49,542 bases of DNA from 40CM-2-70-7 sp035505915 (GTDB lineage: Bacteria > Gemmatimonadota > Gemmatimonadetes > Gemmatimonadales > GWC2-71-9), in assembly GCA_035505915.1 (NCBI GenBank), contig DATJQI010000071.1, forward strand, positions 1 through 49,542, in the 5' to 3' direction. The notes beneath the pieces were generated by a model. The model worked only from the letters and a program-made list of their open reading frames with translations. It was not told the DNA's origin and ran no database searches. This document shows, in pieces, positions 1-5,637 of the stretch. The position numbers were made by a program, and so were the translations under genes. Positions within the stretch are counted from its first letter, which is position 1. Each line of letters opens with the position of its first letter.

Positions 1-65
1 CCTCGGGCACTCGCCGCACCCATCCGACCCGCCGCACCACGCCGTAGAAAAGAATGAAGACTGGA

Positions 66-98
66 GGGGTGCAGGGAATCGCACCCCCTGTGTATTTT
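66..98 (+). promoter_or_regulatory. Leader hairpin and possible -10 box before the first gene
   Basis: A perfect 7-bp stem (66-72 with 81-87, 8-base loop) is followed by TATTTTCG at 93-100, which fits the TAnnTT box seen before other genes in this window. The hairpin could be the terminator of a gene outside the window or a leader structure of the gene at 141. Positions 1-65 show nothing recognisable. Confidence 0.3.
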
Positions 99-140
99 CG
101 TCGCTGGAACCCTGGACCCGACTTTCACGGTTAGGCTGAC

Positions 141-1190
141 ATGCTGCCACTCCTCGCTGCCCTGATCCTCGCGCCTCCGGTGACGGACTCCACCGTCAAG
201 CCCGGCGTGTTCGTCGACAAGAAGCACCACCGCATCACCATCGTCGCCGGCCCCTACACCCTGCCGCCCATGGGCCGCCGGATGGAAATGATGGGGATGG
301 ACATGTCGATGGACCATATGGGCGAGATGGCGTCGTACTTCGTCTGGCCCGAGCAGGGATGGTTCTACGGCTTCCACGTCAGCGCCCTCGACGGCCACGG
401 CGCCGCGATGCCGCGTGACCTCATCCACCACTTCACCCTCCTCAACTTCGACCGCCGCACCCTCTTCGATCCGTTCGCCGAGCGCCTCGCGTCGGCCCGC
501 TACGAGAACGAGGACGTCGTGGCCCCGAAGACCCTCGGCGCGCCGCTCACCCGGGGCACGAGGATGGGCGTCTACATGATGTGGTTCAACAGCCACCCGG
601 ACACGGTGAAGGGCGTGTACGTCAAGCTCACGCTCCTGTATATGCCGGCCAATATGCAGCCGCCGCCGACGTCCGCGCTGCCCGTGGTGATGGACGTCGA
701 TCTGTTCCCGGGCGCCGACAACATGTACCCGGTCCCGCCCGGAAAGACCGAACGCACCCGGGTCTTCCGTTTCCCGATCCCGGGCCGCCTGCTCGCGGCC
801 GGCGGCCACCTGCACGAGTACGGGGCCTACATCCGGCTCGAAGATTCGGTCTCCGGCAAGGTGCTGGTGGATCTGCACCCCGTGTTCGACGCCCAGGGCC
901 ACATGCTCGGCATGACCCGGAAGCTCTTCGCGGTCTCAGGCCCCGGTCTGCGGATCGAGGCGAACCACCCCTACCGGCTCATCGCGGCGTACGACAACAC
1001 CACGAAGGACACGCTGCGCGAAGCCATGGGCGAGCTGATGGCGATCTTCTCCGCCGACGACTTCTCGCAGTGGCCCAAGATGGACTACGCCAACAAGGAC
1101 CTCTGGGCCGACCTGGCGACCTACGGCATCACCGCACTTCCGGACTCGCTCACCGCCGCCTCCCGCGCCGCGACGGCAGGACGACAGTGA
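141..1190 (+). CDS. Exported Met/His-rich protein with PHM-like copper-ligand pattern (copy 1)
   Basis: 349 aa. The first 12 residues are hydrophobic, so it is probably exported. Residues 44-63 form a methionine-rich stretch (MEMMGMDMSM). The conserved features are HH at 96-97 in LIHHFTLLNFDRRTLFDP, HLH at 223-225 in GGHLHEYG, and YDNTTKDTLREAMGELM near 284-300. This order (HH, then HxH, then Met) matches the copper ligands of peptidylglycine and dopamine monooxygenases (H107/H108, H242/H244, M314 in rat PHM). The segment aligning with PHM's third CuH ligand, VYMMWFN near 144-150, has Met instead of His. The downstream gene is a paralogue overlapping by 4 bases. The family has no name I can assign with certainty; SURNod19-like proteins are another possibility. 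Seen: motifs and duplication. Inferred: copper binding. Confidence 0.6.
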   Translation: MLPLLAALILAPPVTDSTVKPGVFVDKKHHRITIVAGPYTLPPMGRRMEMMGMDMSMDHMGEMASYFVWPEQGWFYGFHVSALDGHGAAMPRDLIHHFTLLNFDRRTLFDPFAERLASARYENEDVVAPKTLGAPLTRGTRMGVYMMWFNSHPDTVKGVYVKLTLLYMPANMQPPPTSALPVVMDVDLFPGADNMYPVPPGKTERTRVFRFPIPGRLLAAGGHLHEYGAYIRLEDSVSGKVLVDLHPVFDAQGHMLGMTRKLFAVSGPGLRIEANHPYRLIAAYDNTTKDTLREAMGELMAIFSADDFSQWPKMDYANKDLWADLATYGITALPDSLTAASRAATAGRQ

Positions 1191-2227
1191 TCCGCCGGCG
1201 TCTTGCGGCCATCGGCCTCGCCGCGGCGCTCGTGACCCGCGGAGTCGCCGCCCAGGCGCCGAAGCCGGGCGTGACCCTCGACCGGAAGCACCATCGCGTC
1301 GTGGTCGTCGCCGGGCCCTTCGATCTGGAGCCGATGCCGCCGATGGAAGGGATGTCGATGGACGCGATGATGCCCGACACCCTGGCGCAGGCGTTCGCCT
1401 GGCCCGTCGCGGGGTGGTTCCGGGGGTTCGAGTCCGAAGTGATCGACGGGCAGGGGAACCCGCTCCCGCGCGAGCTGCTGCACCACTTCACCCTCATCAA
1501 CCTCGACCGCCGTACGCTCTTCGACCCGGTGGCCGAGCGCCTCGCGGCCGCGGGCTTGACCCCGGCCGCCGCGATCGCCCCGCCCTCGGTGGGCGCACCG
1601 CTCTCGCCGGGGCAGCGGCTGGCGCTGTACATCATGTGGCATAACGGCGGGACCACGGCGCAGCACGGCGTGTACCTGCGCATCACCCTGCTCTGGGCTC
1701 CGTCCAACGAGCAGCCGCGCCCGCTGTCGACCTTTCCGGTCAACCTGGACGTGAACGCCCATTACGGGGAGTCGAATACCTACGACGTGCCTCCGGGACG
1801 CCACGCGAAGTCGGCGACCATCACCTTCCCGCTGTCCGGCTGGCTCCTCGCGGCGGGCGGGCATCTCCACGACTACGGCGAGTCGGTGGTCCTGGAGGAT
1901 GGGCGGACTGGGAAGATCCTCGTCCAGACCCGCGCGGTGGTCGGGGATTCCGGCGAGATCAAGGAGATTCCCTTCCACATCCTCGCGGTCCTGGACCGGG
2001 GACTCCGCATCAAGGCGGGGTATCCCTATCGCCTGGTGGCGACGTACAACAACACCAGCCGGGACACCCTGCGGGACGTGATGGGAGAGATGATGGGTCT
2101 GTTCGTTCCCGACCACCCCGAGGCGTGGCCCGCGGTGAACTATTCCGACTCGCTCTACCTCGCGGACTTGAAGGGGTATCACGCCGTCGCCTTGCTCCAG
2201 CGGACGCCGACCGCCGTCACCTACTAG
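1187..2227 (+). CDS. Exported Met/His-rich protein with PHM-like copper-ligand pattern (copy 2)
   Basis: 346 aa from GTG 1187, which overlaps the stop of copy 1 (GTGA). This start gives a clean signal peptide, MIRRRLAAIGLAAALVTRG, with likely cleavage after AQA at residue 24. It is colinear with copy 1 throughout: a Met-rich loop (49-62), HH at 99-100, IMWHN at 149-153, HLH at 226-228, and a YNNTSRDTLRDVMGEMMG segment near 287-304. The longer reading frame upstream is only the other frame of copy 1. The pair is transcribed together and ends at a terminator-like hairpin. It is probably periplasmic or extracytoplasmic. The enzymatic reaction is unknown; the PHM/DBM-like assignment rests on ligand order and spacing recalled from the family. 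Confidence 0.6.
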   Translation: MIRRRLAAIGLAAALVTRGVAAQAPKPGVTLDRKHHRVVVVAGPFDLEPMPPMEGMSMDAMMPDTLAQAFAWPVAGWFRGFESEVIDGQGNPLPRELLHHFTLINLDRRTLFDPVAERLAAAGLTPAAAIAPPSVGAPLSPGQRLALYIMWHNGGTTAQHGVYLRITLLWAPSNEQPRPLSTFPVNLDVNAHYGESNTYDVPPGRHAKSATITFPLSGWLLAAGGHLHDYGESVVLEDGRTGKILVQTRAVVGDSGEIKEIPFHILAVLDRGLRIKAGYPYRLVATYNNTSRDTLRDVMGEMMGLFVPDHPEAWPAVNYSDSLYLADLKGYHAVALLQRTPTAVTY

Positions 2228-2263
2228 TCACCTCCGCACACCTGCGGCGAGCCTTCCGCAGCG

Positions 2264-2283
2264 AAGCCGCAACCGGCTTTTTC
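2264..2283 (+). terminator. Intrinsic terminator after the PHM-like pair
   Basis: Stem AAGCCG/CGGCTT (2264-2269 with 2274-2279), 4-base loop, then TTTC. It lies 37 bases after the stop of the second paralogue and separates it from the RiPP locus. Confidence 0.55.
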
Positions 2284-2291
2284 TAACTTTC
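2284..2291 (+). promoter_or_regulatory. Candidate -10 box for the RiPP locus
   Basis: TAACTTTC matches 7 of 8 positions of the Bacteroidetes-type -7 element TAnnTTTG. It sits directly after the terminator and 105 bases before the first precursor start. No convincing -35 element is visible. Confidence 0.3.
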
Positions 2292-2396
2292 GCCACGATC
2301 ATCGGTTGGGTTCGCGCCGAACGAGGTATGGGACTTGCCGCCGCATGGATCGAACGGTGGCAGTCGGTTCTCCCTTCACCTGTGGAGGCGCGCCCA

Positions 2397-2504
2397 ATGA
2401 AGAAGCCCTTTGTAGAACCCGTGCTGACCGAAGAGGCGTCCCTGGCGGACGTGACCCTGAGCTCCGGCGGTGGGTACGACCTCGGCAAGAACGGCGGCGC
2501 CTGA
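2397..2504 (+). CDS. RiPP precursor peptide 1, lasso-type leader
   Basis: 35 aa: MKKPFVEPVLTEEASLADVT followed by LSSGGGYDLGKNGGA. It has a good ribosome binding site, GGAGG at 2384-2388. The leader carries an aromatic-x-x-P motif (FVEP), the element of lasso leaders that binds the PqqD-type recognition protein. Thr20 sits where lasso leaders keep a Thr at the penultimate leader position. Cleavage after Leu21 would give the 14-residue core SSGGGYDLGKNGGA, in which Asp is core residue 7; a Ser1-Asp7 macrolactam is therefore formally possible, but no cyclase gene is nearby. The first 21 residues are nearly identical to the peptide at 2766, and processing genes follow. Product structure is unknown. 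Confidence 0.8.
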   Translation: MKKPFVEPVLTEEASLADVTLSSGGGYDLGKNGGA

Positions 2505-2510
2505 GCCGCC

Positions 2511-2565
2511 AGGGGACATTCCGATGCGAGGCCGGCGGGGGCTCCCAAGCCTCCGCCGGTCCCCT
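2511..2565 (+). other. Large hairpin between the two precursor genes
   Basis: A 12-bp stem with one G-U pair (2532-2543 with 2548-2559, loop CCCA) sits inside a second pairing, AGGGGAC at 2511-2517 with GTCCCCT at 2559-2565. No U-tract follows, so it is more likely an RNA-stabilising or attenuating element than a simple terminator. The remaining bases up to the next precursor (2566-2765) show nothing I can name. Confidence 0.5.
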
Positions 2566-2765
2566 ATCCCGCTCGGCTGATTGTTGGCGCGGCGCCACGC
2601 CTTTCGTCGCGCGCCGGCCATACGTGTCACCGTCAGGAATTGAAAAATCCCCAGATTCACCAACGCTTCGTAGCGGGGCCTCCGCCCCCGCCGGGGGCGT
2701 GGATCTTGCTGGCATCAGTCGGTAAGCAGGATTCTGTTCGACCCCGAACCGAGGAGGTGCCCGCC

Positions 2766-2855
2766 GTGAAGAAGCCCTTTGTGGAGCCGACCCTGAATGA
2801 AGAGGCCTCCCTGGCCGACGTGACGCTGTCGTCGGGCCCCGGCATCGCTAACTGA
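2766..2855 (+). CDS. RiPP precursor peptide 2, lasso-type leader
   Basis: 29 aa from GTG 2766, chosen because a strong AGGAGGTG ribosome binding site lies at 2752-2759 and the product then aligns from residue 1 with precursor 1. An in-frame ATG at 2640 lacks both properties. The sequence is MKKPFVEPTLNEEASLADVT followed by LSSGPGIAN. The leader differs from precursor 1 only at the start codon and at residues 9 and 11. The putative core after Leu21, SSGPGIAN, is 8 residues and has no Asp, Glu, Lys or Cys. It therefore cannot form a lasso-type macrolactam ring. Only Ser-Ser and the C-terminal Asn are obvious modification sites, and the kinase gene follows immediately. Confidence 0.78.
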   Translation: MKKPFVEPTLNEEASLADVTLSSGPGIAN

Positions 2856-2879
2856 CCGGGGTAGGGTCTCGCTTTCACC

Positions 2880-2909
2880 CGCGCGCCAGGCTTCCATGCC
2901 TGGCGCGCG
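2880..2909 (+). other. Strong GC hairpin between precursor 2 and the kinase gene
   Basis: A perfect 12-bp stem (2880-2891 with 2898-2909) with loop TTCCAT, lacking a U-tract. An ATG that would extend the kinase frame (2896) begins in the loop and runs into the 3' arm, which argues against its use. The element may stabilise precursor mRNA or reduce read-through into the processing genes. Confidence 0.55.
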
Positions 2910-2937
2910 CGGCGTTTACCCCCTAGCCATTCCCCCC

Positions 2938-3849
2938 GTGATCCAACCCGGCATCCACGTCTCGAGCGCCGACCCCGCCCTCGCCGCCGCCGTCCTTCCA
3001 TGGGTGGCCGCCTTGGAGCTCGACCCTCCCGCCCCGGTGACACTGGAGATCGTCGTCGGCACCCCGGGTCCCGATCCCGGGGAACCGCCGACTTTCAGCC
3101 AGCCTCACCTGTCGCTCTGGACCGACCAACGGGGCGCCCGCCTCACGTGGGACGGGGCGCCGGCGGAGGCGCTCCTCCCGGGAACCGAGCGGCGCGCCCG
3201 GGTCACGCTCTCACCCGCGGCCCTGGACCGGCTGGACGACTGCTGCCGGGTCTTTCTTCTGGGCGTGGTGATACTCCTGCTCCGCCGCGCGGGATGGCAC
3301 CACGTGCACGCCGCCACCGCGATCGACCCGAAAGGCCGGGGGTGGCTCTTCGCCGGCAACGCGATGGCGGGGAAGTCGACGACCGCGGCCTGGTGCGCCA
3401 CCCGCGGGTGGGCCGTGGGGACCGACGATACGGCGTTCCTGGCCGCCGCCGGTTCTCACGTCGAAGTCGTCGCGGCCCGGGGACCGCTCGCCCTGCGTGA
3501 CGGCGGCAAGGCACTGCTGTCCCGGCCCGACGGCACGCCGCTCCCGTCACGGGGCAAGACCGGGTACCGCCCGGAAGACCTCGGCGGGCGCTGGGCCCCA
3601 CGGATCAGGCCGGACATCATCGCGTTCTCGGCCGTCGGCTCCGGCGCCACCCACGTCGGCCCGATCAGTCCTCGCGAAACCCTCGCCGCGCTGGTACGAT
3701 GGTCGGCGTGGGTGCTCTTCGAGCCGTCCCTGGCCGACGAGCACCTCGGCCTGCTTTCGTCTCTCGCGGGCCAGACCCGGAGTCTCCGCCTCACCCTCGG
3801 CCCCGACCTCTTCGCCCCGGGAGACCGTCTGATGGAGCTCGTACCGTGA
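2938..3849 (+). CDS. HPr-kinase-like protein of the RiPP locus
   Basis: 303 aa from GTG 2938. An ATG at 2896 would add 14 residues but lies in a hairpin loop; neither start has a clear ribosome binding site. Features: VHAATAI followed by a P-loop GNAMAGKST at about 140-148 and a TDDTAFL element at about 162-168. This is the His / Walker A / Asp-Asp order of HPr kinase. The N-terminal 100 residues and the C-terminus are not recognisable. Proteins of this family in paeninodin-type lasso clusters phosphorylate a Ser of the precursor. Here both precursors keep Ser-Ser at the putative core start, but neither ends in Ser. It overlaps the PqqD gene by 4 bases. Function as a peptide kinase is inferred. 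Confidence 0.75.
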   Translation: MIQPGIHVSSADPALAAAVLPWVAALELDPPAPVTLEIVVGTPGPDPGEPPTFSQPHLSLWTDQRGARLTWDGAPAEALLPGTERRARVTLSPAALDRLDDCCRVFLLGVVILLLRRAGWHHVHAATAIDPKGRGWLFAGNAMAGKSTTAAWCATRGWAVGTDDTAFLAAAGSHVEVVAARGPLALRDGGKALLSRPDGTPLPSRGKTGYRPEDLGGRWAPRIRPDIIAFSAVGSGATHVGPISPRETLAALVRWSAWVLFEPSLADEHLGLLSSLAGQTRSLRLTLGPDLFAPGDRLMELVP

Positions 3850-4118
3850 CCACGACCTTTCGCCGGCACCCCGATCTGCGACTGGCGGCGCTCGACGGGG
3901 AAGGGGTGGTCCTCCACCTGGGATCCCGGAAGTACTTCACCGTGAGTGAAACCGGGGTGGCCATCCTCGACCTGCTCGAGCAACCACGGGCCCTCGATCA
4001 GCTCGTCGCCGGGCTGATGGAGCGCTACGACGTCGACGCGGCCCATGCCGATCAGAGCGTGCGCGCGTTCCTGGACCGGTGCCGGAGCGCGGGCCTGATT
4101 CTCGAGAGCGAGTCCTGA
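3846..4118 (+). CDS. PqqD-family RiPP recognition protein (lasso B1-like)
   Basis: 90 aa from GTG 3846 (GTGA overlap with the kinase gene). It has the typical PqqD layout: an N-terminal beta-hairpin segment (DGEGVVLHLGSRKYFTVSE, near 17-35), then helices (GVAILDLLEQP, LDQLVAGLMERYDVD, VRAFLDRCRSAGLI). Length and order match stand-alone recognition elements of lasso clusters, which bind the leader through its aromatic-x-x-P motif and deliver it to the B2 protease. Both precursors upstream carry FVEP, so the match between recognition protein and leader is direct. Confidence 0.85.
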   Translation: MTTTFRRHPDLRLAALDGEGVVLHLGSRKYFTVSETGVAILDLLEQPRALDQLVAGLMERYDVDAAHADQSVRAFLDRCRSAGLILESES

Positions 4119-4546
4119 CTCCTCTCCCGGCGTGGCGCTGGCGGGTCCGGGCCCTCCTTCTCACCGCCGTGGTCTCGCCGCTGCTCGAGCTCGTCAGTTT
4201 CGCCCGGGTGGCGGAGTGGCTCGCCGGGGATCCGGCCCGGCCCTCGTTCGACGGCGCCGGGTTGGACGACGCCGCGCTGGCCGCCTGGGTGGACCGGATT
4301 CAGGCGCGCCTGCCCGGACCGTGGCGTCGCACCTGCCTGCGCCGCTGCGCGGTTCTCTACGCGATGCTGAGAAGGGCCGGCCGGCCGGTGGAGCTCTGGA
4401 TCGGAGTCCGGCGGGAGGCGCCCGCCACGCCCGTGGTGGCGCACGCCTGGCTCGTCCTGCACGGCGCACCCTATCTCGAGCCGGAGCCGGACCACCCGGC
4501 CCGTCACACGCCCATCGCCCACTTCCCGGGCACCGCCCTCCCGTGA
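4079..4546 (+). CDS. Lasso peptide biosynthesis B2-type protease
   Basis: 155 aa from ATG 4079, which overlaps the PqqD gene by 40 bases; a CTG at 4115 in a CTGA overlap is an alternative giving 143 aa. The transglutaminase-like core is clear: the Cys in RRTCLRRCAVLYAMLRRAG (C86), VELWIGVRRE, and the His in VAHAWLVLHGAPYLEP (H122), followed by acidic residues (E134, E136, D138) that could complete the triad. In lasso systems B2 removes the leader, cutting after the residue that follows the conserved Thr. The PqqD protein encoded just upstream is its expected partner. An N-terminal hydrophobic stretch (25-37) is usual for the family. Confidence 0.82.
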   Translation: MPERGPDSRERVLTPLPAWRWRVRALLLTAVVSPLLELVSFARVAEWLAGDPARPSFDGAGLDDAALAAWVDRIQARLPGPWRRTCLRRCAVLYAMLRRAGRPVELWIGVRREAPATPVVAHAWLVLHGAPYLEPEPDHPARHTPIAHFPGTALP

Positions 4547-5637
4547 GGACGGGCGCGGCCGACCTGTTGCTGGACACACTCGGCCGGTCGGACCAGGAGA
4601 CGGCCGGCCGCTGGAGCGCCGTGGACACCCGGGGACTCGATCGCCTGGTGACCCACGAAGGCTGCGCCATCTGGCTCTCCCGACGGCTCCGGGAGCTCGG
4701 GGCGGAGCCCCCGGCCGAGTTCTCCCGGTGGCTCGACCGGCGGGTTCGCGAAGACACGGCGAAGAACCTGATGGTGGACGCCGAGGCGGACGCGCTCCTG
4801 GCCCTCCTGAGCGACCGGGATGTTCCGCACGTCTTCCTGAAGGGCGTGGCCTGGCGGCTGCGGGGCGGATCCCCGCTCGCGGGGGCGCGGCCCCTGCACG
4901 ACGTGGATGTGCTGGTTCCCGAATCGCGGGCGCCGGACGTGTGGAACGCGCTGGTCGCCCGCGGCTACACGCGGGTCCTGCCCGAAGACCACGGCTTCGT
5001 GATCGAGCACCACCTGCCCGCGCTGTTCGCTCCCGGCGGCGTGTCCGTGGAGCTGCACACCTCGACCACGCACCACGGCCGCGCCGCGGACAGCTGGAAC
5101 CGGATCTGGCCCGGCGCCGTGACGCTCGCGCGTGGCGGCCGGACGACGAAGGTGCCCGCGATGACCGAGATGCTCTGGCAGACGGTGGAGCACGCCGTCC
5201 ACGACCGGACGTCGGGGTTCCGGCTGCGCCGCTGGCTCGATGCCGTCGTGGCGCTGCGATCCGGAGAACCCATCCGCTGGCCGGACGTCGCCCTCCGCCT
5301 CACGACCGGCGAAGTCGCGGATCCCGACGCGGCGCGCGCGTGGCTCGGGGCGGCGGCGGCGTTGGCGGGGGAATCGATACCGGGGGAGGTGGTGGGATCG
5401 GTGGCCGCGTTCGGCGTCCGCGGCGCGCTGCGCTGGCGGCTCGCCGTGGCCGCGACGCGGCCCCTCGACAGCCGCGTCGCCATCCCGCTCCTGGAAGAGG
5501 GGACGCGGGGCGCACTGGGCTGGCCCTTGTCGCCCAGTGCGCCCCACCGCTCACGCTACGTTCGCGCCCGCCACCGGCTCGCCTCGGCGGCGGCCCGGGC
5601 CTGGTACCGCGGCTGGAGCGCGCTGCACCCCCGCTAG
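4543..5637 (+). CDS. Nucleotidyltransferase-fold protein (PF14907-like) of the RiPP locus
   Basis: 364 aa from GTG 4543 (GTGA overlap with the B2 gene). Nucleotidyltransferase-fold signs: FLKG at 98-101, a GGS turn at 108-110, the metal-binding pair LHDVDVLV with D120 and D122, and a third acidic position in VSVELHTS (E170). The C-terminal half is helical and shows no other domain. Such proteins accompany some lasso clusters beside a kinase; pseudomycoidin-type clusters use one in peptide modification. It is the last gene of the locus: its TAG stop shares the CTAG with the stop of the opposite-strand receptor. No lasso cyclase follows. Substrate unknown. Confidence 0.75.
   Translation: MRTGAADLLLDTLGRSDQETAGRWSAVDTRGLDRLVTHEGCAIWLSRRLRELGAEPPAEFSRWLDRRVREDTAKNLMVDAEADALLALLSDRDVPHVFLKGVAWRLRGGSPLAGARPLHDVDVLVPESRAPDVWNALVARGYTRVLPEDHGFVIEHHLPALFAPGGVSVELHTSTTHHGRAADSWNRIWPGAVTLARGGRTTKVPAMTEMLWQTVEHAVHDRTSGFRLRRWLDAVVALRSGEPIRWPDVALRLTTGEVADPDAARAWLGAAAALAGESIPGEVVGSVAAFGVRGALRWRLAVAATRPLDSRVAIPLLEEGTRGALGWPLSPSAPHRSRYVRARHRLASAAARAWYRGWSALHPR

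Noticed and set aside
60..141. tRNA- or tmRNA-like 3' end on the minus strand (GGTGCGATTCCCTG followed by CCA).
   Set aside because: The T-loop does not have the standard bases, the T-stem pairs poorly, and no matching 5' acceptor strand is found; a tmRNA body would run through the strongly coding first gene. Treated as a simple hairpin.
2306..2725. Long plus-strand frame (139 codons) across the first precursor, with overlapping minus-strand frames.
   Set aside because: Arg/Gly/Ser/Pro-rich composition typical of a wrong frame in GC-rich DNA, no ribosome binding site, and it is incompatible with the hairpins and the well-supported precursor genes.
2397..5637. Classic lasso peptide cluster, thiopeptide or lanthipeptide cluster.
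   Set aside because: No asparagine-synthetase-like cyclase, no LanM/LanB, no YcaO and no radical SAM gene in or beside the locus; the cores lack Cys. Described as lasso-like instead.
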